From positions 1 through 21,628 of the IMG/VR virus record IMGVR_UViG_3300009180_000253: a stretch of DNA of 21,628 bases. One strand, given 5' to 3'. Position 1 is the first letter of the stretch; every line of letters begins with the position of its first letter. The DNA is from a virus. The position numbers and the translations under genes are program-made. Below, piece after piece: positions 7,835 to 15,420 of this stretch. Below the pieces are notes generated by a model, which did not search any database, was not told the DNA's origin, and saw only the letters and a program-made list of their open reading frames with translations.

Positions 7835-9366
7835 TATTGACCTTTAGTAATTAAATCATTAATTTTGTCGATATGTTTTGCTGCATCAATAAAGCGTTTT
7901 GATTTGTTACCGCCTAAATTTTCAACGACTGAAGCAAATGCTTTAGGATCTGTTTTCTTATTTAATGAAGCATCATATAAACGAATCGTATCAAGATCTA
8001 AAACTTTGTTCCACTTATCTTGGAAATCTATTACCTTCTCAGGTGATTTTGAATACTTTTGAACACCTTGATAAAACAAATCATTTATTTCACCCATCAT
8101 TCGATTAATTCGAGTAGCCTCAATAATGGATTTCTTATCCCATGAAGTTGTTCCACTAATCTCACCAGCCAATCTTTGTCCAGCATCGGAAGCATTAATG
8201 CCTGGGTTCTTTGCTAATTCAGCATTTTGTAATGCTAATTGATGGCCTAATAAATTAAAATCAGTAACAGAATTGCCTGTATATGGTAATCCAGCAAAGT
8301 TACCTTTAAGATCATTTAATAATGAACCGCCAGTACCAGTTGATGCCTTTTCAGCATACTCAATAATCTTTCCAGCATTGAATCTTAAAGTTGGAATAGC
8401 AGCTGCCTTTTCACGAGCATCGTTATATATTTGGTTGCCTTTTGTTAAATTAGTTTCAGTTGTTGTAGCTAAGTTTGTAACCATTGGCTTTTGTGGTGGC
8501 TGACCTTGTTGCATTGGACTCATACCACTTTGAGGCATTCCAACTTGATTCATTCCACCTTGAGGAATAATTGTTGGAGCACCACTTGGATTCATAATGT
8601 ATTTAGTGCCAGATGGTAATCCTGTTCCATCGCCTTCTTGAGCTACTAATTGAGTGCCTGTTGGTAATTGACCTTGAATAAATCCGGATGGAGAAGTCTG
8701 GCCTGTTAATGGCTTTACAGTGAGTATTTGAGTTCCACCACCAGTGCCAACATATTGCTGTTGTGGTAATAACTTACTGAACAAAGTTTCATTATTCAAT
8801 GTAGCTCTTTGTTCAAATTTAATCCAATTATGTAAAGCATCTCGATCTTGTTCAGCATTGCCAGTTTTAGGTGGTAATGTAGCCATATGAGTGCCAGCTT
8901 CTTGTGCACTAAAGACACCTTTGCGAACTAAATCAGCAAATAAATTTATAACTTGGTCTCTATTAACTTCTTTTCCCTCATCAATACTTGCGACTAATGG
9001 CCCAATTCTTTGACCAGCTAAACCATTTTTAGTAGCTAATTTATTTAATTTTGCAATGTCTGAGTTTGTTTGGCCAGTTTCTAATGTATATAATTTTGCT
9101 GCGAAATCCGGCAAATTTAAAGAAGCATTTGGATCTTGAGCCAATTTAGCAATGATTGCTGGAACATCTCTATTCCCATTAGCATCAGTAAATTCTTTCA
9201 TGGCTGCTGATACTGCTTTATTTGATTCTAAGCCTTGTTGAGCTTGTTCTAAAGCCACTCTATTCTTAGCAATATTTTGACCAGCAGCGTAACTTTCAAG
9301 AATACCCCCAAAGTCGGGAGTGACCATTTGTTTTGGTACTACTTGAGTTGATTGAGCTAATTCCAT
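7834..9366 (-). CDS. P22 gp20-position putative ejection (DNA transfer) protein
   Basis: A 510-residue soluble protein between the gp7-like and gp16-like genes, where P22 has gene 20, one of its three ejected proteins. No catalytic motif is visible. The first 200 residues are Ala/Gln-rich and helical (ILESYAAGQNIAKNRVALEQ; QQGLESNKAVSAAMKEFTDA). Residues about 210-300 are a flexible Gly/Pro/Met/Gln-rich linker (GGMNQVGMPQSGMSPMQQGQ). The last 200 residues are again helical, with GTTSWDKKSI and EATRINRMMGEINDLFYQG. A helical, Gln/Ala-rich protein with an unstructured middle fits a protein that must unfold to pass the portal. Assignment rests on position and composition; sequence similarity to P22 gp20 was not tested. 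AAGGA lies 13 bases before the start, next to the stop of the previous gene. Confidence 0.65.
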   Translation of the reverse strand: MELAQSTQVVPKQMVTPDFGGILESYAAGQNIAKNRVALEQAQQGLESNKAVSAAMKEFTDANGNRDVPAIIAKLAQDPNASLNLPDFAAKLYTLETGQTNSDIAKLNKLATKNGLAGQRIGPLVASIDEGKEVNRDQVINLFADLVRKGVFSAQEAGTHMATLPPKTGNAEQDRDALHNWIKFEQRATLNNETLFSKLLPQQQYVGTGGGTQILTVKPLTGQTSPSGFIQGQLPTGTQLVAQEGDGTGLPSGTKYIMNPSGAPTIIPQGGMNQVGMPQSGMSPMQQGQPPQKPMVTNLATTTETNLTKGNQIYNDAREKAAAIPTLRFNAGKIIEYAEKASTGTGGSLLNDLKGNFAGLPYTGNSVTDFNLLGHQLALQNAELAKNPGINASDAGQRLAGEISGTTSWDKKSIIEATRINRMMGEINDLFYQGVQKYSKSPEKVIDFQDKWNKVLDLDTIRLYDASLNKKTDPKAFASVVENLGGNKSKRFIDAAKHIDKINDLITKGQ

Positions 9367-9379
9367 TATTTATTATTCC

Positions 9380-10006
9380 TTATGCTTTTGTTGGGGTTGC
9401 ACCATAAATACCAGCACCGGCTTTAGCAAGGTTTAATAAGCTATTAAATGTATTGGCCTCTTGTGCTCCTGATCCGACTGTTCCTTGAGCAATTGCATTA
9501 CCAGCATTAACTGCTGAGTTATAACCACCTTGACCAATACCGGCAGCAGCGTTTTGTCCCATTGTTAATAATTGAATTAATGGATTTGTATTTGCTTGAA
9601 AACCCTGTAAAGCATTTCTAAATTGATCGTTATAGGTTGTATTAGCCAATCCTGTTGTATAGTCAGCCAAAGCCTTACTTTGTGCTCCAGATCCTAACAA
9701 ACCTTGAGATGACAATTGATTATTTGTATTCTTTAAGCCTTGGCCTAAAATAAATTGATAGGCTGGTGTGTTTGCATAACTTTCTGGGTTATATTGAAAA
9801 CCTCCACCAGTCCCACCTAATCCCAATAAACTCATCAGATTTGGCATTGCAGTAGCACCAAATTGAGAATAAGGAGCTAAGTTTTGTTGTAACTGTGAAT
9901 AACCTTGAGCTTGAGATTCAGCTTGCTGTCGTGCAGCTAATGTTGAAGCATCCGCTTGTTGTTTAGTTCCAAATAATCCACCAATTGCATCTGTAATAAA
10001 ACTCAT
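9380..10006 (-). CDS. P22 gp7-like DNA transfer/ejection protein
   Basis: A 208-residue protein in the P22 gene 7 position. It begins MSFITDAIGGLFGTKQQADA, has a Gln-rich helix near residues 15-45, a Gly-rich loop (LLGLGGTGGGFQ), the motif TPAYQFILGQGLKNTNNQLS at about 80-99, LLGSGAQSKALADYTTGLAN at about 103-122 and a hydrophobic Ala/Gly-rich C-terminus. The pattern 'YQF-x3-G...GLLGSGAQ/SG...A...GLA...Y...F...L' is one I associate with the phage DNA-transfer/injection protein family that includes P22 gp7. It is probably packaged in the head and released into the host envelope with the DNA. The start overlaps the stop of the GNAT-like gene (TAATG), with a strong GGGGAG Shine-Dalgarno. Confidence 0.75.
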   Translation of the reverse strand: MSFITDAIGGLFGTKQQADASTLAARQQAESQAQGYSQLQQNLAPYSQFGATAMPNLMSLLGLGGTGGGFQYNPESYANTPAYQFILGQGLKNTNNQLSSQGLLGSGAQSKALADYTTGLANTTYNDQFRNALQGFQANTNPLIQLLTMGQNAAAGIGQGGYNSAVNAGNAIAQGTVGSGAQEANTFNSLLNLAKAGAGIYGATPTKA

Positions 10007-10398
10007 TATCTACTCCCCATCATGACCATTGCATGAAATTTGTTATCTCTGATATAGGCTTTCTTGATTCTACCTTCTTCAATAAACCCACACGCTTTAC
10101 TCAATTTTAATGCACTTTTGTTCCAATCGCCAATAGGAGCAATGAACTTGCAAGCTCCACGCTTTCTCATTTCTTTTATGCAATGCTCAACAAACTTTTG
10201 CGTTTCTTTACACTTCAACAGACAAACATGAATTTCATAAGTTGATGGAGTTACCATTCTAAACATTACAAACCCACATTGATGGACAAAATAATCAGCA
10301 GTATCAGAATAAGTAAACTGTTTCTTTTCTACTCCATCGACTCGAACCGAGTTCCATACTCGATCATTTTGCATAATCGATTCAATAAACTCTTTCAC
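10006..10398 (-). CDS. P22 gp14-position GNAT-fold protein (DUF2824-like)
   Basis: A 130-residue protein. I place the start at the GTG at 10398, which forms a GTGA overlap with the stop of the upstream gene; a TTG at 10410 would add four residues. The C-terminal half has the GNAT acetyltransferase layout, most clearly DWNKSALKLSKACGFIEEGR followed by KKAYIRDNKFHAMVMMG, the part that forms the last helix and strands of the fold. The acetyl-CoA loop R/Q-x-x-G-x-G/A is not evident; the corresponding segment reads KFVEHCIKEMRKRGACKF. It lies exactly where P22 has gene 14, whose family (DUF2824) I believe is GNAT-like. It may be a degenerate enzyme used in assembly or one that modifies a virion protein. 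It is oddly Cys-rich (six Cys) for this genome. Confidence 0.75.
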   Translation of the reverse strand: MKEFIESIMQNDRVWNSVRVDGVEKKQFTYSDTADYFVHQCGFVMFRMVTPSTYEIHVCLLKCKETQKFVEHCIKEMRKRGACKFIAPIGDWNKSALKLSKACGFIEEGRIKKAYIRDNKFHAMVMMGSR

Positions 10399-11111
10399 GC
10401 AGCCACCCAAGCAGTTCCGTTATAAAATGCTGGTGATTTAATTGCTCCACCACCGACCAATACCCCTAAGAATGTAGGAGCTAAAGCATCAGTAACATAG
10501 GTTCGCATTCCAATCGTTCCAGCTGGCAATGTAGCTACTGTAAAGCCAGTGCCAATAATCGGCTCTTTAATAGTTGGCTTATTGTCTAAAACAACATTTG
10601 TTCCTGTGCCTGTGACTGAATATGATGTACCCCAAGCAGATCCAGTTGAATTTGGAATGCCAGCACTCGGATAAACCATTGGTAAACTATTACTTAGTGA
10701 ACCGGCAGAAAAGTTTAATCCTGTACCAATCGTTACATTGCTAAAACCACCAGCACCATTACCATATAAAACACTTCCGCCACTTGTAGGTGGTGCATAG
10801 TCAAATCCAGATATTGCTGCGGATAGTGCAGTACCATTCCCTTTTACTAAGCCTGTAACTGTGGTTTTAAGGGTTATAGTGGCTTCATTATTTACTACAG
10901 TTACTGTTCCGGCAAATCCATTAACAGTTGCAACAATTAAATTAATTAATGCCAAGGCTTGAACTTGCGTTAATGTTAAAGCTGGTGTTTCATCAGCACC
11001 TGTTCTTTGATAAAGCTGAACCAAAAACATTAACCAAGGAACAGTTAAATTCTTATTATCATCCACCAATGGAACATTGAGGACTGGAAGATTAGTGGAT
11101 AGGTTTGCCAT
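10395..11111 (-). CDS. P22 gp26-position tail protein (needle/fibre-like)
   Basis: A 238-residue protein between the gp10-like and gp14-like genes, where P22 has the tail needle gp26 (about the same length). The N-terminus LPVLNVPLVDDNKNLTVPWL followed by MFLVQLYQRTG is a short anchor motif I recognise at the start of many phage tail proteins. A short helix follows (TQVQALALINLIVATV). The rest is beta-rich fibre-like sequence (VTGLVKGNGTALSAAISGFD, SGGSVLYGNGAGGFSNVTIG) and lacks the long heptad coiled coil of P22 gp26. The final 49 residues match the C-terminal module of the fibre at 1361-2806. It may plug the tail like gp26 but with a beta-fibre shaft and a tip domain. TAATG overlap with the gp10-like gene. 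Confidence 0.65.
   Translation of the reverse strand: MANLSTNLPVLNVPLVDDNKNLTVPWLMFLVQLYQRTGADETPALTLTQVQALALINLIVATVNGFAGTVTVVNNEATITLKTTVTGLVKGNGTALSAAISGFDYAPPTSGGSVLYGNGAGGFSNVTIGTGLNFSAGSLSNSLPMVYPSAGIPNSTGSAWGTSYSVTGTGTNVVLDNKPTIKEPIIGTGFTVATLPAGTIGMRTYVTDALAPTFLGVLVGGGAIKSPAFYNGTAWVAA
10398..10544 (-). other. C-terminal module shared with the YadA-like fibre (copy 2)
   Basis: Encodes residues 190-238: FTVATLP, G-M-R-T-Y-VTDALAPTF, a VGGGA stretch, then NGTAW at the very end. It aligns in order with residues 430-481 of the fibre, including an identical VTDALAPTF block. See the separate finding for interpretation. Confidence 0.75.
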
Positions 11112-12532
11112 TATTGGTTATTACTTGACGCATCAATAAAAACACCATTTAAAGCAGTTCGAACTGGTGGACTCCAAGACACTTCAAAGACTCGATCACG
11201 AGCCATGCCCAATCTGTTCCATTGCATGACTGTAATATATTCACCTTCCATGCCTAAACTTTGAAATACTGGATTACCATAAGTCTTACCACGATCATTT
11301 GACCATCTTAAACCAACATTAATTTCAACATTGTTATAACCATTACCTGATTCCATCTCAAGAATCAAACTACGATAACGTACACGATTAGAAGAATCAT
11401 CTTCCATGTGATAAAAAGTTCTCACTCTAGTAATTACTTGGCCATTGTCTGTGTAGTTATCCTGATCAATTGCATAAAGATTTCCTGTTTCCCAATCACC
11501 AACAACTAATTTTCCATAAGCAAATGCAAAGCAATTGGATCGATGACGATTAAACACACCTTCATTATCAATATAATTCCACTCATTCCATTGTTGATTA
11601 GATAAGTCATAAACCCATGTCTTATTGGCAGTCGGGAAAGTTACAACATAAAAGAAATGGCCATTGAGCTCGTAGGTATAACCAATTGCATCAGCTAAAG
11701 TTGGATAACCTTGCAATTCATTGTTGATCGCAAAGGTAGAAATAATATTAGCAGCGAAGTTAGCAGTCTTACAAATAAAGGCTTGACCTTGTGGTGACTG
11801 TGCCACCCAATAGAGCTCACCATCCATTTGAGCAATTGAGTTGGTGGCAGCACATCCATATTGCATGAATGAACCAGGTAACCTTCCAAAAGGGAAGGTA
11901 GTATTGCCTTGGTTAAACCATATTTCAGTCGTAATTTTGCCGAATAAATAAACATATCGTCTAGTAATGCCGATATCAATTAAAGAGTCTGAGAATCCTG
12001 TGGTACTTGCATAATCAATCGGATCAAAGGTGGTAGTGTTCGGCAATGAAATATACCATTGACGTGTACCAATACGATTTAATACAAAGTAACCATCTAC
12101 ATAATTGACTTGATTACCGCCATAAAAGCCTGGCTGACTAATCTGAGCAAAAGCATTAGTTGCTAAATTGATTGTCCAGCCACTATTATATACGCCATCA
12201 ACGAGAATAATATCGGTTGTATTATCGACCATCGATACTGGGCCGGTAGATGAGGTAATTGTGCCTATGCTAGTAAATGCCCATAAGCTACTGATTGCAT
12301 AGACTGTGTTCCCACAAACACCATACAATTGCCCATTGGTTGCATAATATAGGCCACGCCACTTGGTTGGTGCTACTGTTCCCAAAAGGGTTAAGCCTGG
12401 TGTTGGATAGTGAGTATAAGGAAAAACTGAAGTTTGAGGATTTGCTTCTAAATATAAATTAATGCAACGCTGAGCGGAAGCAATTATGCTCCTTGCTTGA
12501 TAAGCTCCATTGGATAAAGCAATCTTTGCCAT
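11111..12532 (-). CDS. P22 gp10-like packaged-DNA stabilisation / tail hub protein
   Basis: A 473-residue protein, almost the length of P22 gp10 (472). The N-terminus with YQARSIIASAQRCINLYLEA and YPTPGLTLLGTV fits the 'N-x-Y-x-E...TPG' opening of the phage_stabilise/gp10 family, which closes the tail after packaging. The middle is a series of beta-rich blade-like segments with YVDGYFVLNRIGTRQWYIS, LVDGVYNSGWTI and FAYGKLVVGDWETGNLYAID, suggesting a beta-propeller-like body. The C-terminus has VEINVGLRWSNDRGKTYGNP and NRLGMARDRVFEVSWSPPVR, which I also associate with this family. Neighbours (gp4-like upstream, gp26-position downstream) agree. Start and end both overlap neighbours as TAATG. 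It binds gp4-like protein and carries the needle in the P22 model. Confidence 0.85.
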   Translation of the reverse strand: MAKIALSNGAYQARSIIASAQRCINLYLEANPQTSVFPYTHYPTPGLTLLGTVAPTKWRGLYYATNGQLYGVCGNTVYAISSLWAFTSIGTITSSTGPVSMVDNTTDIILVDGVYNSGWTINLATNAFAQISQPGFYGGNQVNYVDGYFVLNRIGTRQWYISLPNTTTFDPIDYASTTGFSDSLIDIGITRRYVYLFGKITTEIWFNQGNTTFPFGRLPGSFMQYGCAATNSIAQMDGELYWVAQSPQGQAFICKTANFAANIISTFAINNELQGYPTLADAIGYTYELNGHFFYVVTFPTANKTWVYDLSNQQWNEWNYIDNEGVFNRHRSNCFAFAYGKLVVGDWETGNLYAIDQDNYTDNGQVITRVRTFYHMEDDSSNRVRYRSLILEMESGNGYNNVEINVGLRWSNDRGKTYGNPVFQSLGMEGEYITVMQWNRLGMARDRVFEVSWSPPVRTALNGVFIDASSNNQ

Positions 12533-13275
12533 TATCCAGCACTTCCAACATAGAAATCACCATAAATATTGTATGCTCCAGACTTGCCTCTTAAGGCCAC
12601 TGGCATATGCAACAATGGGATCTGTGAGTTGTTTTCCATGATGGCTCTCATGGATACTTCAGCATATCGTGTAATCTTTGGATTCTCAGGCAATCCGTAT
12701 ATCGTTAGTATACGATCTGCAAGATTCCATTGCATTGCATCCAAATACTCAGCTGGCATTACGATTACTTCACTTAAATTTTGGAATGCTTGTAACTGTG
12801 TCATCACAGTTAAGAATATTTGATATTGATTATTTGGCACTGGCCACACAAATACATTGCCGACTGGGAAGGTTGAATCATAAAACACATACTGAGGAAA
12901 AGCATTTAGTGTCTTAATGCTGATTCTGTCGTAATCTTCTTTGGCTCTTAATACTTGTAAAGGATAATCCACTGGCAAATTAGAACCACCTTGCATTCGA
13001 ATGAATGCAGCTTCTATTTTTGCTGGTCTTTCAATATTGAATTGTTGGCCTAAACCAATTGTGTAAGATGTTGCACCAGTTGCAGTGATGCTAACAGTCT
13101 TTAAGTTGTAAACCATATACCTTCTGCGTTGCCACTGGGCAATCATCATATTCAGCATATTGAAACAATCGTTAATATCTTCAGGCAAAGATGATTGACC
13201 TACACCCACCACGTTTGCAGTCTTGAGGGCTAGATTAACAATGTCCCTCGGAGTGGTTGGCAATGGCTGGCTCAT
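12532..13275 (-). CDS. P22 gp4-like tail accessory / portal adaptor protein
   Basis: A 247-residue protein following the coat gene, the P22 gene 4 position; it is longer than P22 gp4 (166). The N-terminal helix bundle is recognisable: TPRDIVNLALKTANVVGVGQ, then LPEDINDCFNMLNMMIAQWQ-RRR. It is followed by beta-rich sequence with VDYPLQVLRAKEDYDRIS and VFVWPVPNNQYQIFLTV, and the C-terminus MQWNLADRILTIYGLPENPK. These are features of the head-tail adaptor family in P22-like and related short-tailed phages. In P22, gp4 binds the portal ring and begins tail assembly. The extra beta-rich region is typical of longer family members. AAGGA nine bases upstream gives it its own strong ribosome site just after the hairpin that follows the coat gene, so it need not rely on coupling. 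Confidence 0.85.
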   Translation of the reverse strand: MSQPLPTTPRDIVNLALKTANVVGVGQSSLPEDINDCFNMLNMMIAQWQRRRYMVYNLKTVSITATGATSYTIGLGQQFNIERPAKIEAAFIRMQGGSNLPVDYPLQVLRAKEDYDRISIKTLNAFPQYVFYDSTFPVGNVFVWPVPNNQYQIFLTVMTQLQAFQNLSEVIVMPAEYLDAMQWNLADRILTIYGLPENPKITRYAEVSMRAIMENNSQIPLLHMPVALRGKSGAYNIYGDFYVGSAG

Positions 13276-13295
13276 ATCTATCCTTAAATATTAAA

Positions 13296-13324
13296 TAATG
13301 GACTCCCTTTTGGGAAGCCCATTA
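13296..13324 (-). terminator. Hairpin after the coat gene (possible attenuating terminator or processing site)
   Basis: In the minus-strand RNA, UAAUGG and CCAUUA pair (6 bp), then a small internal loop, then UUCCC with GGGAG (5 bp, one G-U) around an AAAA loop. The G-U pair works only in minus-strand RNA, matching the direction of transcription. UUUAAUAUUU follows, a weak U-tract. It lies between the coat stop (13345) and the gp4-like start (13275). It may reduce read-through, or protect the 3' end of coat mRNA. Confidence 0.5.
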
Positions 13325-13344
13325 AATACAACTACAACGCAAAT

Positions 13345-14544
13345 TTAAACTACGTCAGCGACTACGCAAGCCCACTCAGGTTTGATTGCTGCATAACCAT
13401 AAAGAATGTCCATACGAGTAATCAAGCTATCTGACATCACGTCATACGCTTCAATCATTCTTAAAGAGATTCCATCAAACTGTGCTCTTGCAGCCTGTAC
13501 CACACCAGCTGTTGGCATTTCTAAGTCAGCACAAGCTAAAGTAAATGCTTCTGGGAAGTAAGCTAAGTTCTGACGATACTGTGAACCAGCCGGCATTACT
13601 AAGCTAATTGCAGCTGAGTTTGCTGGTGATGCAGTTACAGTATTGAATGCTGCCGGAGCTGCAACAATTGCTGGGTAAATTGGAATGCTTGTTGCACCAG
13701 AAGCTACGTTAGCAGTAACAACGAACTGACGTAACTGACCTTGTGAAGCACCAGTCAATCTGTTGATTGCGAATACGTTAGCAATAGTGATGATGTCACC
13801 CTTAGTCAATGTACCAGTAATTGCGTTCACTGCTAAAGTAGTACCAGTCTGTGAAGCACCATTCACTGTACCAGCTGTGAATGTACCAGTTGTGTGAACT
13901 AAAGTAGTTTGATCGTACATCCAATCGAAACCTAAAGTATCACGACTGATAATGCCTGTTTCATACTGATCTGCAATTTTCACTTGTGGGTTAAACAAAC
14001 CAGCTAAAGATGAAATTGTTCTTGATTGAGTTACTGGATCAAGAATAATTTTACGATCCATACGAGGACATAAATTTTGATCGAGAGCTGCACCAGCCTG
14101 TAACCATTGTGCAGCTTGTGGGCTGTTAATAGTTGTACCAGATAAGTTTGCGACCATATTGCTTGAAGCATTAACTACGTTCATTAGATCAGCAGCAACA
14201 TAAGCAGCTAAACGATTTACTGCTGGAGCTAAAACACGCTCAGAGAAATCATCTAATTGCATTGTCTTTTCAGCAGTACCGAAAGAGATAGGCACGTTTG
14301 CTTGAGTTGCGACTGTTAAGGTTGTATTCTGCTCGTTAGTGCCTTGAGGAGTAATAGAAGGACCAGTTGTCACTGTGTAATCGTTTGGAAGTCTTACACG
14401 GAGTGTACTTCCAATTTTCGCTCCGGATCGAGCGAATTGATCATCATACTGACGTGATACTGTTCTTAAAAAAGCATTGGTTTGAGTGAACAGACGCACC
14501 GCTTCATTGGTGATCTGATCAATCGTTAATAATGAATTTGCCAT
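13345..14544 (-). CDS. Major capsid (coat) protein, P22 gp5-like
   Basis: A 399-residue coat protein directly after the scaffold gene. The opening MANSLLTIDQITNEAVRLFT with FLRTVSRQYDDQFARSGAKI, then STLRVRLPNDYTVTTG and VPISFGTAEKTMQLDDFSER, is characteristic of the P22_CoatProtein family (HK97 fold). Residues about 215-320 are a Thr/Val/Ala-rich insertion (TGTFTAGTVNGASQTGTTLA onward), in the place of the P22 telokin-like I-domain, ending before AGSQYRQNLAYFPEAFTLAC. The C-terminus ISLRMIEAYDVMSDSLITRM DILYG is also typical. By eye its codons are more uniform than in neighbours (many GCT, GTA, CCA), fitting high expression. It has its own upstream promoter, a leader of about 110 bases, a TGGAG ribosome site and a downstream hairpin. 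Confidence 0.92.
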   Translation of the reverse strand: MANSLLTIDQITNEAVRLFTQTNAFLRTVSRQYDDQFARSGAKIGSTLRVRLPNDYTVTTGPSITPQGTNEQNTTLTVATQANVPISFGTAEKTMQLDDFSERVLAPAVNRLAAYVAADLMNVVNASSNMVANLSGTTINSPQAAQWLQAGAALDQNLCPRMDRKIILDPVTQSRTISSLAGLFNPQVKIADQYETGIISRDTLGFDWMYDQTTLVHTTGTFTAGTVNGASQTGTTLAVNAITGTLTKGDIITIANVFAINRLTGASQGQLRQFVVTANVASGATSIPIYPAIVAAPAAFNTVTASPANSAAISLVMPAGSQYRQNLAYFPEAFTLACADLEMPTAGVVQAARAQFDGISLRMIEAYDVMSDSLITRMDILYGYAAIKPEWACVVADVV

Positions 14545-14661
14545 GAATAAATCTCCATAAATTAAGGAAAAAAATAATAAAAAATACTTACTTTTCGCTT
14601 GGCTAGAGGAAATTATTCACGCCTATTACAATGATTCTACGGCTCATTTTGGCCTGAATTT
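14545..14661 (-). promoter_or_regulatory. Leader of coat mRNA
   Basis: About 110 bases between the predicted transcription start (near 14655) and the coat ATG. It contains a short possible hairpin (AATGA...TCATT), a 14-codon frame at 14603-14647 without a clear ribosome site, an unusual U-rich run (TTTTTTATTATTTTTTT on the minus strand, about 14564-14580) and then TGGAG before the ATG. Every other structural gene here has a leader of near zero length. Confidence 0.5.
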
Positions 14662-14690
14662 ATTGTACCCTTTATTTTTTAAATTATCAA
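14662..14690 (-). promoter_or_regulatory. Sigma70-type promoter for the coat gene
   Basis: On the minus strand TTGATA (14685-14690, five of six to TTGACA) lies exactly 17 bases from TACAAT (14662-14667, five of six to TATAAT). The spacer is AT-rich. The predicted start is near 14655. It is in the 163-base non-coding gap between scaffold and coat, the longest gap in the window. Confidence 0.7.
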
Positions 14691-14707
14691 CAATAAGGGG
14701 TAATAGA

Positions 14708-15418
14708 TTATCTTCTTCTTCTTGCGTTCTCAGATCTCCACTTAATCCATGCTTGAGTATCTGAAGGACTTGGCTCTGCACCACCACTTGATCGACTTGA
14801 TCCACCATCCACATCACCGACTGGAGCTGGTGCATTGGATTTCTGTTTACCAAGTTCTTTAGTGGCTTTTGATGATAGTTTAGTCAATTCAACTCCCATT
14901 TGCATTGGACTTAGATTCGCAATCCTAATTGCTTCGTTAATATTCTCAGACTTACCCAAGAATGTAATTACTTTCTCAGGAGCTGGGATTGCAGCCAAGG
15001 CTTGTAGGAAATCTTGACCACCGACACCAGCCAGCTGAAGATTCGTCACCGACTTGTCGTATACATCACCAAACTCCTCTTTTGCATTCTTTTCAATCTC
15101 AGTCATTTTATTAACAAATGATTGCTCTTGAACTTGTTGGGCTGCAATTTGTTTAGCATACGTCATGGCAAGTTCTTGAATATTCTCTTGCGGAGAATAC
15201 GTTTGTTCTTGCTGAGGCTGATATTGTTGTTTAGACTGCATTTCCTCTAGTTTCTGCTTGGCTGCGTTCTTCTCGGCAGCCAGCTCACCCATTCTTCTAC
15301 GAGCCCAGTCCGGCAGTTCGTTATAAGAATTTTCTTGCTTTGCTTCTTGTTTGGGTTCTTCAGTAACTATTTCTTGAGGTAATTCGCTATCTATTTGCGT
15401 TGTAGATTGCTCATCCAT
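14708..15418 (-). CDS. Scaffolding protein, P22 gp8-like
   Basis: A 236-residue protein between portal and coat, the scaffold position. The first 35 residues are acidic and Gln/Glu-rich (EIVTEEPKQEAKQE). Residues about 35-75 are a charged helix (DWARRRMGELAAEKNAAKQK) with Gln-rich sequence, followed by helical segments (YAKQIAAQQVQEQSFVNKMT; EIEKNAKEEFGDVYDKSVTN). The tail is a flexible Gly/Ser/Pro linker (DVDGGSSRSSGGAEPSPSDT) and a short basic helix AWIKWRSENARRRR. In P22 gp8 a small basic C-terminal helix binds coat; the same architecture is seen here, though the protein is shorter than gp8 (303 residues). It guides procapsid formation and is then lost. The start has AAGGA upstream and lies two bases after the portal stop. 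Confidence 0.85.
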   Translation of the reverse strand: MDEQSTTQIDSELPQEIVTEEPKQEAKQENSYNELPDWARRRMGELAAEKNAAKQKLEEMQSKQQYQPQQEQTYSPQENIQELAMTYAKQIAAQQVQEQSFVNKMTEIEKNAKEEFGDVYDKSVTNLQLAGVGGQDFLQALAAIPAPEKVITFLGKSENINEAIRIANLSPMQMGVELTKLSSKATKELGKQKSNAPAPVGDVDGGSSRSSGGAEPSPSDTQAWIKWRSENARRRR

Positions 15419-15420
15419 TG

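Noticed and set aside
11695-11979. Second minus-strand frame within the gp10-like gene
   Set aside because: Out-of-frame shadow of a gene with strong family features and good junctions at both ends.
14603-14647. Possible 14-residue leader peptide in the coat mRNA (MSRRIIVIGVNNFL)
   Set aside because: It has no clear Shine-Dalgarno and no codon pattern suggesting attenuation; it could easily occur by chance.
14644-14853. Minus-strand frame of 69 codons across the scaffold end and the coat promoter
   Set aside because: It is out of frame with the scaffold gene, overlaps it for most of its length and has no supporting ribosome site.
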